Assembly (NCBI GenBank): GCA_003991915.1
Contig: RQTK01000084.1
Span: 351,214-415,213 of the forward strand
Source of the DNA: Elysia chlorotica
Lineage: Eukaryota; Mollusca; Gastropoda; Plakobranchidae
Direction of reading: 5' to 3'
DNA: 64,000 nt
Shown here in pieces: positions 1 to 11,648 of this stretch. Position numbers and translations under genes: made by a program. How positions within the stretch are numbered: position 1 is the stretch's first letter; every line of letters begins with the position of its first letter. The notes under the pieces are model-generated. The model did no database searches and was not told the DNA's origin. It saw nothing but the letters and a program-made list of their open reading frames with translations.

Positions 1-1143
1 CTCAACACCAAGAGCATGTGTTGTTATAGCGTACATGTATGCAGATTATAGATTTTTGGAGATTACACTTCCATAATAAAAAAAAATGGTTCCATTACTG
101 ACTAAAGAGTTCCCCTAAGAATGTATGTCTTTTTGGTACACTGATATAATTGTATCTAATATTCTGAATCTTATCATTTTTTCAGACGTCTCCCATTGTG
201 TATCAATGTGAGTTAACGATAATGCAACTTTTTTGCAAGTCATCTCTATTACGACATTTACAATCAAATCACACAAAAAAAGTTTATAAAGCCAATGCAT
301 ATGCGATGTTTGGCTAAAACTATTTAACTATCAGGCAGTCAATGCAAGCTATAAAAAAACATTTTCTTTTTAATTAAAAACTTTTTCCTGATTCTTTTTC
401 ATTTTTAAGATTACATAACGTACTTTAATAAGTTTATTGTCCTCCAAAATTAATGTTGAAATACAGTAGCTGTATAGAGATAAAAGGTGTTACTCGATCT
501 GGCGGACAAAGAATGAGGAGCAAATGGATTGTCATTGATGAGTTTTCAATAGAATAATTACTTGTAAATGGATAAAAGGCACACATTTTGTTATGGTAAG
601 AAACTTTTTTTGATCTGTCAAGAAGTTGAAAAGAAAAAATGAAAGTCAGTGATAGGAGATTACATAATTATGAATTTAAAGACAAGATTTATGTACAGTT
701 GGTAAATAATTAAAAATAAACTAAACAAATGTATACTTTAAGGTGCAGATTTGGACAGGATAGCATACAGTAGGAGTGGATAGGTCTCTGTAAGAATATG
801 GACAAATGAGATGGGAACATGAGGTAAAGGGGGTGAATGTGGAGTAGGCTTAATGATGCGGGATGGAGGAGTGTATGAATTAGAAAAACCATGACGTCAG
901 AATATATGCTTGATTATATTAAGTATTCTCCTTATCATCCTCTTTCTTCTTTTTCTCCCTCCTCCCCTTCTTTTGACAATGAACGGTAGTATGTTGCTTA
1001 ACATAAATGTTTGCATCAACCCATTCGCCAACATTTTGTTCATTCGCACTGTGAAATGGAAAACAGGGAGATGAATATTTTTACCTTAAATAACGTGAAA
1101 TTTACTCAAACCGCAGTATTTCAGTGCATTGCATATTCACTTC
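1..1143. other. Downstream flank of the antistasin-like gene
   Basis: No convincing coding region. The short frames lack codon structure or homology that I recognise. AATAAA on the minus strand at 433-438 could end the antistasin-like transcript. Confidence 0.5.
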
Positions 1144-2417
1144 TCAGAAGAATGAAGGGCCATTGGGTTTGCGCTGACTGGAAAGAACGCGTAATAAAAT
1201 CATGTTCCAGAAGTCATTCACTGTGTTTCCGGTGCGGAGTCCGCCATCGTTTGGGGAAGGGTAACAGTAGGGCTCGCACGCGCAGACGTGAGGGCACACG
1301 CCTCTGGTGCACAGCGGCGCCACGTCCCTGTGACAGGCCAGGGGCTGGGGCTTGCACTGACAAGTCGGGCACCCGGCTCTGTCCAGGTAAGTCCCGTGCG
1401 GGCACTCAAATGGACACGGCTTCTGGTAACAGCCAGGCCTGTGGAATGAGTCCAAGAATAGCTTGTTTTCAAGGTTTTAATACATGTACAATATAGTCTT
1501 ACTACATTGTACTGCCAGAGTATAGAATTTTTCTGACTGGGAGGATTTTGTGCACGGTGGATCAAGATTTCTGATGATTGGTCAACCACCTTGATTTCAA
1601 TAAAGAAATTGAGTGAGCGCACATCCGCTAGCTCCCCGTATCACTAGCGCTATGTCTGTGAGCTCTTATTTTATGTGAAACGTCTCACTCCTTCAAATTT
1701 CAATTGTATCTGATTATACTTTACGTGGCTTCTTTATGTGGGGATTATTATGTCACTGAAATACATGGAACTCAAAACGAAAAAGTAAATAATTATTAAA
1801 ACACAACAATAAATAGAACGATGAAAAACAAGTGCAATGTACCTAGGACACACATTCAGAAACAAAAAATGCACCTTAAAGAAAATAGTAGGGACAAAAT
1901 GGAAGGCTCAAGGGAGAAAAAACGTAGACCGCATTCCCAATACATTGACAGCATCAAGAAAGACATAGCATTGATGACAAGACACCATGAGTGTGACAGA
2001 GAAGATGGCTGAATTTATCTGGACATCGAAGTTGTCAGCAGTCATAAGCGGTTGTTCATTTAAAGCTGCGTGTGTATTTTCGCAGATACATGTAACACAT
2101 TCAAATATATTTTGTTTGGTTTGTTTCTTAACGTCGAATATCAGCAACCAGGCTGTGTCGTGAACGGGAACAAAGACTTAAGTCTGTCAATTTTACGTGC
2201 TGCCACATGATGAAGACAGAAAAATGGGATATATCTGATCACGATTACACGATTAGATTAGAAGCGGCTGTCTCTGCTGACTGAGGTATACATCGCTCCC
2301 CGTTGAAAGAGATTTTGACCACATCTCTCTCTCTCTCTCTCTCTCATCTCTTTCGCACACACACTGCGACAATGCTTAAGCATAAGCTACTACATATTAT
2401 TATTGATTTTATTATTA

Positions 2418-2463
<46 letters not shown>

Positions 2464-3899
2464 GTTCAAATAGAAAAAAAAATGCACCAATCATTGAAAA
2501 TATTTCATATATTGTTCGCTGATCCGTACTCGCCTTCGTGTTGGTCTTTTTCTTGTATTTTTTTATTTATTATTATTTTAAGAATATGTTGATACTCGTT
2601 ATTAGTTCTCATAATGTATATTGTGTTAGCAGTCAGAATGTTCATTTATTTTCTGTTTGTTTGTTTGTTTTTTGTGTTTGGTTTGCTTTTGTTGGTTGGT
2701 TCGCCAATCCATACCTGCATTCACATGTGTTGCAGCCCTTATCATCCTTGATGTAGCCGTTATAGCACGGTCGCGCACATCTCAAAGCGGAGCAGCCGGC
2801 GGGGTTACAAACCAGATTGCAGGTTGGACATTCATCAGCATCTGACTGGTAGAAACAGTTAGCAGGGGGAGGGGCGCACACAGGGACGATGCACTGCCTC
2901 GCAGCCACTAGGGAAGGAATCAGAAGGGGCGGAAAGCTGATGGGTTGGTTCGTTTTCTAACGTACATTATACTAATTACTATTATCGTTAGCAACTTACT
3001 TTAGAGCCATTGCGATAATGGAGTTGGCCTACATGGCAAAAAAACAACAAAAAACAACAAAGATCGTGATAGGTAAGGGAATCTTAACTGGCGCCCAATC
3101 AATTCAAAGCTCTATTCTAGACTCGAGGAGCTAAAGTGTGATCAGAAAACACCTGTGATATTATCACCCGATATCGCCATACGTATTGTAGTATTCTATG
3201 CTATAGGGTATTTATAAGCATCTACCATCATATTTTAATTTATAAGGACACGGTGGTAGGGAACAGGCTGCTTGATCGGTAATCAACCATGGAACTCTTA
3301 ATAAGTTGCACGTTTTACCGACTAAGCCATCTTGCTCCTTGGAAGAAAAAAAATAGCAGTTTGATATTGTATCATAATTATGTAGGCTACGTGATTATTC
3401 TTCATAAACATACCAATCCAGACTTTGTCGTTATCTTGCCTGTCCTCAAAACATATCTGAGTCAAAACGAGTTTACATCCATTAAACTTTAAATCTCTAT
3501 GTTTTTATTTTCAATAGATATTTCTGAATACTTAGGACTAGGAGGAAATTTTTGCCCTCCTCGTGGCATATTTTGAAATTATTCCTTTTCAATTTTCCGT
3601 ATATTTATTTAAAACTTTTCTGTCAATCCCAGAGACCAATACTTTTCCTCAACTCTTAACTTTGATATACTTCTCTTTATCTGACTGACCATAACTGTCT
3701 GACTGTCTCATCTATTTCCTATGCCAGGACATGGTTCTTTAGATACCTGACTGCTGATGTTGCGTCATGCACGTCATTATATGCATATTGGGTTCTACTT
3801 CACATGTATCTTCTTCTTTTTTTTTTAAATGCAAAAGCTAAAAGTAAAACAGACACAAAATAAAAAGAAACTCGATGAATTTATGTGACTCCTAGTTAG

Positions 3900-3930
<31 letters not shown>

Positions 3931-4132
3931 TTCCCTACATTGCCTGATGAAAACGATGAGACTGAGATTCGAACCGCGGATCTAATGGTCTCCATTTAAG
4001 TGCCCTAATAAAGTAAACTATATGGCTGCCATTATCATGATTATCAGCACCGCACTTACCTTGATATCCTTCACTATACTTCAGAGAACAAAGAACGGCG
4101 ATCAATGCCAGATGGTATAGTTTAAAATCCAT
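1144..4132 (-). CDS. Secreted antistasin-like cysteine-rich protein, three exons
   Basis: Exons read on the minus strand: 4132-4060, 2907-2715 and 1438-1144. Splice phases agree (1 then 2), with donors GTAAGT and GTAT and acceptors CTAG and CACAG, giving about 187 aa. Exon 1 encodes a signal peptide of about 22 residues (MDFKLYHLALIAVLCSLKYS). Exon 2 carries two cysteine-rich units; the second (C-SALRCARPCYNGYIKDDKG-CNTCEC) has the spacing of the antistasin domain, a small disulfide-rich fold found in leech and molluscan serine-protease inhibitors. Exon 3 begins with another antistasin-like unit (GCYQKPCPFECPHGTYLDRA then GCPTCQC) and further cysteines, then a cysteine-poor tail to the stop. 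Secretion and protease inhibition are inferred from the family; the P1 residue and target are unknown. The 3' end of exon 3 is the least certain part, because a donor before the stop could exist. A possible poly(A) signal (AATAAA on this strand) lies at 433-438. Confidence 0.72.
2326..2462. repeat. CT and ATT microsatellites in intron 2
   Basis: A (CT)n run near 2326-2345 is followed by a (TTA)n run near 2397-2462, within the intron between exons 2 and 3 of the antistasin-like gene. Confidence 0.9.
3255..3346 (-). repeat. tRNA-like SINE head
   Basis: On the minus strand the block holds TGGCTTAGTCGG, which fits the RNA polymerase III A box (TRGCNNAGYNGG), and a weak B-box-like GGTTGATTACC downstream. 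It lies in intron 1 of the antistasin-like gene. Part of it was copied to 7232 onwards. The B box is poor, so it is a relic rather than a tRNA gene. Confidence 0.4.
3901..3926. repeat. Poly(T) tract
   Basis: An uninterrupted run of T within intron 1 of the antistasin-like gene; on the minus strand this is poly(A), as left by a retroposon tail. Confidence 0.8.
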
Positions 4133-4696
4133 GTTCGAGAGTGGCTATAGACCGTAACCTAGAGCTCTCAAATAAACTGGTTTGTTGTAAATGGTTGTGA
4201 GAGGAAAACGTTTGTCTCTTTTTGCTCTTCAGTCTGACGCTCGAACACTCCTTTCAAGAACTGTTTACTTGCAGCGGACAGTCGTGCTGTCATTTAGCAT
4301 GGCCCTCCTCATCTACCAGAATACGGTTTCAGCCATGTCCTTTTCTGTGTTCAAGACGGATATGTCTCAGTCCCCAGCAAAGCTACCGAAAAAGTGAGAT
4401 TTCCAGCAGTTAAACGGCAAGTCCTTCAAAAGATTCACTCAGCATCCTCAATCACATTTCCCCGGGTCCATTACACATACTCAAACTGGAGAGTTCAGTT
4501 CTAAAACCATAAACTATACAAGTCATGAAGGTCGAGAAATTCATAGGCCTATTAATGTTACACGAACCAGGAAACGAAGCAATCTTGTTTTTGTCTTGTA
4601 AGGACCTTGGCCTCAGGTAAACGTCGAAGTAATAATGTTGACGGGCGTCACTGTTGGGGCACATCCAGGTAGAAAACGAGTACCTGATGAACTGGT

Positions 4697-4743
<47 letters not shown>

Positions 4744-4954
4744 CGCTTTGAATCTCCAATATTTGTTATTATCAGGTTATTTGTTGTGGCTACTACTATC
4801 CTTATCTATCAAGCAGCTGTCAGCGTATGACCCTCTGCATCTTCAATTGCAATCGATGACATTTTATTCCCGTATTTTTTTTTGTGTTATGCATTTTGAG
4901 CATTGCCACACCTTGAATGCCCACATACCAGGATCACAGACACATATGCCTAAA

Positions 4955-5085
4955 AGCGCGGTAGCACTGGGTTTAGACTAAAGTCCAGGTTCGAGTCCCG
5001 ATATGGGGGCTACGTTTTTTCCCTTCCGATTCGATGTGACTGGTTGGCTTCCAGGTATCCCCAATAGGACGAAGCGCGGCATGAT
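4955..5085 (+). repeat. tRNA-derived SINE fragment
   Basis: Contains GGTTCGAGTCCC at about 4988, matching the polymerase III B box, preceded by a degenerate tRNA-like head. No intact tRNA cloverleaf can be drawn, so I call a SINE relic. Confidence 0.5.
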
Positions 5086-5992
5086 CGGGATTCAAATATG
5101 GTTTTTACAACGAGAAGTCAGACGCTTTACTTAATCAGCTCCACCACTCTTCCCACAAACATTACGATGGGCGTTCTCTGTGTCGTTTGGTGAGTGAGTG
5201 CAGTTTCAGTGTAAGGACAATCAATTTAGGAATAAGATGGGAAAATGAATAGCTTAATTATGCATTTCGTTAGGACACAAAGGGGTTCAAAACCCGCAAA
5301 GCATTGTTAAGTCCCATTTCAGCTACTAACGTAAAACGGAATGGGGAAGGGGGTCGGGGTGGGGAGGTGACCCCTTTAAATCTCACGAAAAGCGAACACT
5401 TCCTCATTGAGCTATCCGCATACTTTGCTAGATGTAGATCTGAAATTTCCTGATCTGCCGCCCGAACAAGAGAATTAAATTTTTTATTGGCTTAGAGATT
5501 TCTGAAACGAAGTTGCCCATTATAGGCCACCGTGATGCGAGAGATTACAAAGGGATACAGACAAAGGCTTGAATTTTTAAAAATTTAAATGAAAAAACAT
5601 ATAAATACGGAAATATGTTTGTGTTCAATGTCTATTTCTGTGTGTGTGCGTGTTTTTTTTTACCTGCGTGTCGACTGGCAGTCCACGCTTGACACAATGG
5701 TTGTTTTTTTTATTGATTCGTTTTTATCTTTAGTGCTCTGCACCTATCACTACAGTTTATAAAATCCCATTCCATAATAATTCACCATGGAGAAGACAGA
5801 AATGATCTTGAGGAATTGTGAGTGTATTGAATTATACTATAATTATTATAGGCCTGAGCAAGTGATGTGTGACAAGAGTAAAAGAATTTTATAAAAACTG
5901 TCTGAGTTTTGTTTCATTGCCAAATACTCAATACAGTGATCAATTGTCTAGGTGTATATGAAGTTCTAACTTCTGTTGGTTTTTTTTCTCTT

Positions 5993-7233
5993 CGTTATCT
6001 CATTGGCGTATACGCTGTACTAAGCTATCTCAATATGAGCCCCAAGATTAACATGTAACAACTTTACATGTCGCCACTCAGAGACAAAAAGCGGATGTCA
6101 GGACTTCTGTCTCAGTCGCTCACATTGTACTGAAAGTGAAAGTGACCCAGCCAGGAAGGAACAAGATGTCTTTCTTGGATTCGAACGTGAGATTTACTTG
6201 GCAGAAAAAATATCATAGGAGTACATCCACATAGGTCATACATAAGTACTACTGATATTCAAATTGAAACAGAATATGAAGGCAATAATTGAAAATTATT
6301 TATTGTCTTGAGGTTTATTCAATACAAAAGAGGAAAATCATTACAAAATATGTTACAAGCTGGAATAAAGAATGTGGTGGATACATACAAAGTACAAGTT
6401 TAATTTACATATCATATGCCACAAATGCATGTGTTTTTCAATAAATATATTTGACATTTTTATTCTGTAATATGTTAACATAATTACATCTATAATGATC
6501 AAAACTTCAGCACGTAGAAAATAATCTTTGTTCAGGGAAAGCAAAGCTAGTTTTCCAGGTTTATCATCTCCTAAGTTCTCAGGTAGGGTAAGGGACTTAA
6601 CAGAGGAATATAAATCAAGCATCATTAATATAAATCTTGAAAACAGGCAAAGACTTAAAATACCTTATATGTTCAATATATTGTTATGAAAATAAAGCGT
6701 TATTGACATAACTTGATACATGTATAGGAAAAAGAATATTTCAAAAAATTACTTGGTGCTAATGATATCAGTTATGTTTTCATGTGCAATTTAACAAACA
6801 GCAAGAAAAAACATAAAATTACAACCTTTTGGGTATAAATTTTTCAATTGAAAGTCTGTGGTCTGAATTTAATTTTTAAAAAAAAGCTCAAGAAAGGCGG
6901 AATGAGTATACAAATCTTTGATCAAATAATATTCATAACTTTATTTCTCTGAAAAAGAATCATTGAATAAACAAAATACAATACATGCACAGACCGGTTA
7001 AAAACAATTTGAAAAACGTATTGTTAAGAAATGTTATTTCTCTTTTTATTATGCAGATAGGAACATATTAAGAAACTGTGAAGTTGTGAAAACAATGGAA
7101 ATATATACCAACATATTATCATTAGCTTAAATCTGTCTGGAAACGCTTGTAGTACTAGTAGGGATCATAAAAAAAATACACAGGCATATTATTGTATCAC
7201 ATTCTTGGATAATGAAATTATAAACAAAAAGAC
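5993..7233. repeat. Tandem duplication copy T1
   Basis: Starts with CGTTATCTCATTGGCG and ends with AATTATAAACAAAAAGAC. It matches 7432-8660 along its whole length with scattered substitutions and small indels. It contains a minus-strand SINE (about 6060-6195). No open frame longer than about 90 codons is shared by both copies, so it is probably non-coding. Confidence 0.9.
6060..6195 (-). repeat. tRNA-derived SINE, minus strand
   Basis: Read on the minus strand it runs B box (GTTCGAATCC), then the block with GTCACTTTCAGTACAATGTG and GACTGAGACAGAAGTC. This is colinear with the SINE at 33245-33545. A second copy at about 7495-7625 results from the tandem duplication. Confidence 0.65.
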
Positions 7234-7431
7234 GTTTTACCGACTAAGCCATCTTGCTCCTTGGAAGAAAAAAAATAGCAGTTTGATATTGTATCATAAT
7301 TATGTAGGCTACGTGATTATTCTTCATAAACATACCAATCCAGACTTTGTCGTTATCTTGCCTGTCCTCAAAACATATCTGAGTCAAAACGAGTTTACAT
7401 CCATTAAACTTTAAATCTCTATGTTTTTATT
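7232..7431. repeat. Spacer block S, copy of 3310-3509
   Basis: About 200 bp between T1 and T2 is, as far as I can read, identical to 3310-3509 from ACGTTTTACCGAC to ATGTTTTTATT. Flanking sequence on either side does not match, so the block was copied as a unit. Confidence 0.92.
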
Positions 7432-8660
7432 CGTTATCTCATTGGCGTATACGCTGTACTAAGCTATCTCAGTATGAGTCCCAAGATTAACATGTAACAA
7501 CTTTACATGTCGTCACTCAGAGACAAAAAGCGGATGTCAGGACTTCTGTCTCAGTCGCTCACATTGTACTGAAAGTGAAACAACCAGGAAGGAACAAGAT
7601 GTCTTTCTTGGATTCGAACGTGAGATTTACTTGGCGGAAAATATATCATAGGAGTACATCCACATAGGTCATACATTAGTACCACTGATATTCAAATTGA
7701 AACAGAATATGAAGGCAATTATTGAAAATTATTTATTGTCTTGAGGTTTATTCAATACAAAAGAGGAAAATCATTACAAGATATGTTACACGCTGGAATA
7801 AAGAATGCGGTGGATACATACAAAGTACAAGTTTAATTTAAATATCATATGCCACAAATGCATGTGTTTTTCAATAAATATATTTGACATTTTTATTCTG
7901 TAACATGATAACATAATTACATCTATAATGATCAAAACTTCAGCACGTAGAAAATAATCTTTGTTCAGGGAAAGCAAAGCTAGTTTTCCAGATTTATCAT
8001 CTCTTAGTTCTCAGGTAGGAATTCTTAACAGAGGAATATAAATCAAGCATCATTAATATAAATCTTGAAAACAGGCAAAGACTTAAAATACCTTATATGT
8101 TCAATATGTTGTTATGAAAATAAAGCGTTATTGACATAACTTGATACATGTATAGGAAAAAGAATATTTCAAAAAATTACTTGGTGCTAATGATATCAGT
8201 TATGTTTTCATGTGCAATTTAACAAACAGCAAGAAAAAACATAAAATTACAACCTTTTGGGTATAAATTTTTCAATTGAAAGTCTGTGGTCTGAATTTAT
8301 TTTTTTTAAAAAGCTCAAAAAAGGCGGAATGAGTATACAAATCTTTGATCAAATAATATTCATAACTTTATTTCTCTGAAAAAGAATCATTGAATAAACA
8401 AAATACAATACATGCACAGACCGGTTAAAAACAATTTGAAAAACGTATTGTTAAGAAATTTTATTTCTCTTTTTATTATGCAGATAGGAACATATCAAGA
8501 AACTGTGAAGTTGTGAAAACAATGGAAATATATACCAACATATTATCATTAGCTTTAATCGGTCTGGAAACGCTTGTAGTACTAGTAGGGATCATAAAAA
8601 AAATACACAGGCATATTATTGTATCACATTCTTGGATAATGAAATTATAAACAAAAAGAC
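7432..8660. repeat. Tandem duplication copy T2
   Basis: Second copy of the T unit, direct orientation, slightly diverged from T1. It ends at ACAAAAAGAC, beyond which T1 and T2 flanks differ. Confidence 0.9.
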
Positions 8661-9214
8661 TCTAATGTAGAGAATATAGTACTGTTGCAATAATTTATGG
8701 TTCAAACAAATCACAATATAATGCTTACATAATAGCATAAAGAACATAAAGTATAAATATAAATTAAGGCAAATTCATAGCTGCAGTCAAAGGCTGAAAA
8801 TTTACAATGTTAACCTTGCCAACGTTAATTTCTCATAAACGGACAACAGGGTAAATAAAATACAATTAATTCAAAAGAACAATTAATAATGTTTATAGAA
8901 ATAGGAATAAAGGCATCCCGTGTTACATTAAACTTTTTATTTACTGTGGAAAAAAAACAACAAAAACACAGAGACAGTTAAAGAGAATGCGTTTGCGAAA
9001 AGAAAAAAAAAATTTGGGCTTCCTTCACCACAAAAACTTCAGGCTCAGGAAAAATGAAATTTTTATTAACTGCGACTATAGGAATTATTTACGTTGAATA
9101 TCCTGAGTAAGTAAGATAAGATATATTTAACACAAGTGCCTGCCTGTATTGAATAGCTTTGTTTGGTTTGGTAAGTAGGTTTTCTAAACATTCATCATCA
9201 GCAAATATGCTTCC

Positions 9215-9370
9215 ATGTGGAAGAGTCCATGACTTTATGTGCTGCCACAGAGAGAGAGACCAGGGATACCAAGACTTCTATCTTGGCCAATCAACTGATA
9301 CTGGTACTGTTTCAACCAGAAGGGAACAAGACAGCCTAATCGGATCCACATTCAGAACTCCTGGGCTATT
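9215..9370 (-). repeat. tRNA-derived SINE, minus strand
   Basis: The TATGTGCTGCCAC block (minus strand: GTGGCAGCACATA) is the same tail as at 33470 and 27130, followed on this strand by the TATCTTGG and TGGTACTG blocks. A degenerate copy. Confidence 0.55.
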
Positions 9371-9812
9371 GTTTTCCCTAATTATTAATGAATAACTAAA
9401 GATAGTAAAATTGCATAGAAATTATATTGAAAAAAAAAACAAAAAAAACTTGGATGACAATAACTCAACAGTAAAAATAGTTATGATAAACATACAATAT
9501 CTGTTTCATCATTAGAAACAGATATTGGCAAAATCACCAAACTTGGTAAAGACAAACATCCTTTGGATTTTGTACAACCACATTTTCACAATAGACTTAA
9601 ATTTATACAATCCTTAACTAAAGAATAAAAGAGAGTAAATTTTACTATTGAAATGTTTTTTTTTCCACAAGAATATTTAAAAATATGTTATGCTGAAACT
9701 TCTTTGATAATACTCTTTTTATGAAAAGGTTCAGTAACAAAAATGAGGAATAGCTAATTGAAATTTGTTTCTCTCTCTAACTGCACCAAATTATAAGATA
9801 CAGGGACAAAAA

Positions 9813-11614
9813 TCATTCCTGATTTTTCTTTGAGGACTTTGACTTTGAAGATTCTCCTTTTCTTGGATCAGAAACATCTGCTGTGGTGTTGGGAGTCGGT
9901 GCTGTGAGTTCGTTGGCCCCAACACTGCGAAACTGGTAGATCACATTGGCCATATCATCACCCATCTCTGATGATCTCTCTGAATGCATCTGAAAAAGAG
10001 CAGGGAAAAAAAATCATAAAATGAAAATAGGGAAAGCAGAATAGGTGACAAAGAATTGTGTGTTGTTGAGAGAATGCACACAAGTGGTGAGAATAAAAAA
10101 TAAAGGAGAAATTGGTTTAAAAAAATGAGGAAATAATGGAAAATGGAGAAAACAGATTTAAAAAGTAGAAAAGGCGATGTGTAAAAAGAAATCATAGGGT
10201 GATAGGGAGGATTCATATCCAAACAAAAGGAATGAAAATAAATCAAACAACGACAATGCTATGCCATGCCAACCTTCTTATGCTTGGAAGCAATTTTGGA
10301 CTTCAGACTTTTCAGTCCAAACCTTGACTTTGATACTGGTTTTGGAGGTTGAGGACGTTTTCCTCCAGACGAACTACTAAGTAGTGGAGGTGGGGCTCCG
10401 TAACATTCTCTCTCTCCCAAACCGTCTCCCAATCCTCTGTCGTAGCATGCAGCTGCTCCATCCGGAATGCAATACATGTCGTCCGCATCATCAGGTATTC
10501 CAGATGGGGCTCCATAACATTTCAAACTTCTTCCTACCATAGAATCTCTCGGCTGTGTGCCATAGCAGTCGTCTTCACTGTCACTTCTTGTGCAACCATA
10601 CTCCTCAATCTCCATCTTCAAAATGCATGGGGACAGTTCAATGTGGAGAAAAAAAATTTATTATTACATTATTTGTTACACACAAAAATATTCCAAATGT
10701 GTACCTAATCATTTTCTATGATACAAAAAATGTTTGACGACTTTATAAATTTCATGCACTTTTCTTCTAAAAGATTTTTAGACCATACCAAAAAACAAAC
10801 AAATGAAATTTCTGAAACTATTTTTTTGTTCTTACTTCTATAAGTTCATTTAGTTCATGAAATCTTAAACATGAAAATTACTTGGATATGCTCTGAAAAG
10901 TGAAACAAACTCCGCATAATAAACATTTTTGCACCGTACACCTAATTGTAGATAAAGCCTTTTCCATTTCAAAATTAAGATAGCAACACTGTTATGATTA
11001 GTATGAATGAGTTTGAATATTCTGGTAAGCTTACCATCTGCTTTTGTTGGACATGATTCTCCATGCTTTTGATTTTCCCAAAGATGTTTTTGTAAGCTAC
11101 CTTGCGCTCTTTTGGTGCCTTTTCACTGTGACTGCAGTATATTTTAAGCCAAAAAAACAAACAAAAAAAATTACAACTTTTCTATACAAAGTTAAAATTG
11201 CATGTTTCTGTTGCGCACACATTTTCAACATGGTTTGATCATTCAGAAGATTGATCCTAGAACAAAACGGAATCAGAAACAAATTTTTATGATTTTAAGT
11301 TGGGGATGTATAATGCCATTCCATAAGCCCTGTTTCCTTTATGTGGGAAAAAGATGCCACAAGACTTGAATTCATAATCGATTGCCCCATTGTCCGATAA
11401 ACCTTTCAGCATATTTTTATAATATCAATCGATTAGAGGTATGCAAATAACTTTATTTTTATATCAAGTAAAATGAGTTTGGTCTGATTAACCTCCACAC
11501 ACCCATACGTAAGACTCCCTTTGTCTCCTTATCTATCTGCTTGCCTGTCTGTCTGTTTTTTGTGTGTCTTTGCTTTATCTGTCTGTCGGTCTTTCTCCTT
11601 CTCTTTTCGTCTCT

Positions 11615-11648
<34 letters not shown>

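Larger units (their letters stand above)
4133..9812. other. Repeat-rich intergenic region
   Basis: This separates two minus-strand genes. It holds a (CT)n run (about 4700-4738), tRNA-SINE fragments, the T-S-T duplication (5993-8660) and the probable 3' UTR of the downstream gene. An AATAAA on the minus strand at 9062-9067, about 750 bp past the stop at 9813, is a plausible poly(A) signal. No intact gene is visible. Confidence 0.6.

Noticed and set aside
1011..1496. 161-codon open frame on the plus strand
   Set aside because: It is antisense to exon 3 of the antistasin-like gene, which has cysteine spacing and matching splice phases; the plus frame has neither.
7205..7414. 69-codon frame also present at 3289-3492
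   Set aside because: Conserved only because the 200-bp block was copied; there is no start context or homology, and the shared part includes a SINE-like head.
6353..7977. Repeated minus-strand frames of 90 and 63 codons
   Set aside because: They lie within the T duplication and differ in length through frame changes; nothing suggests coding.
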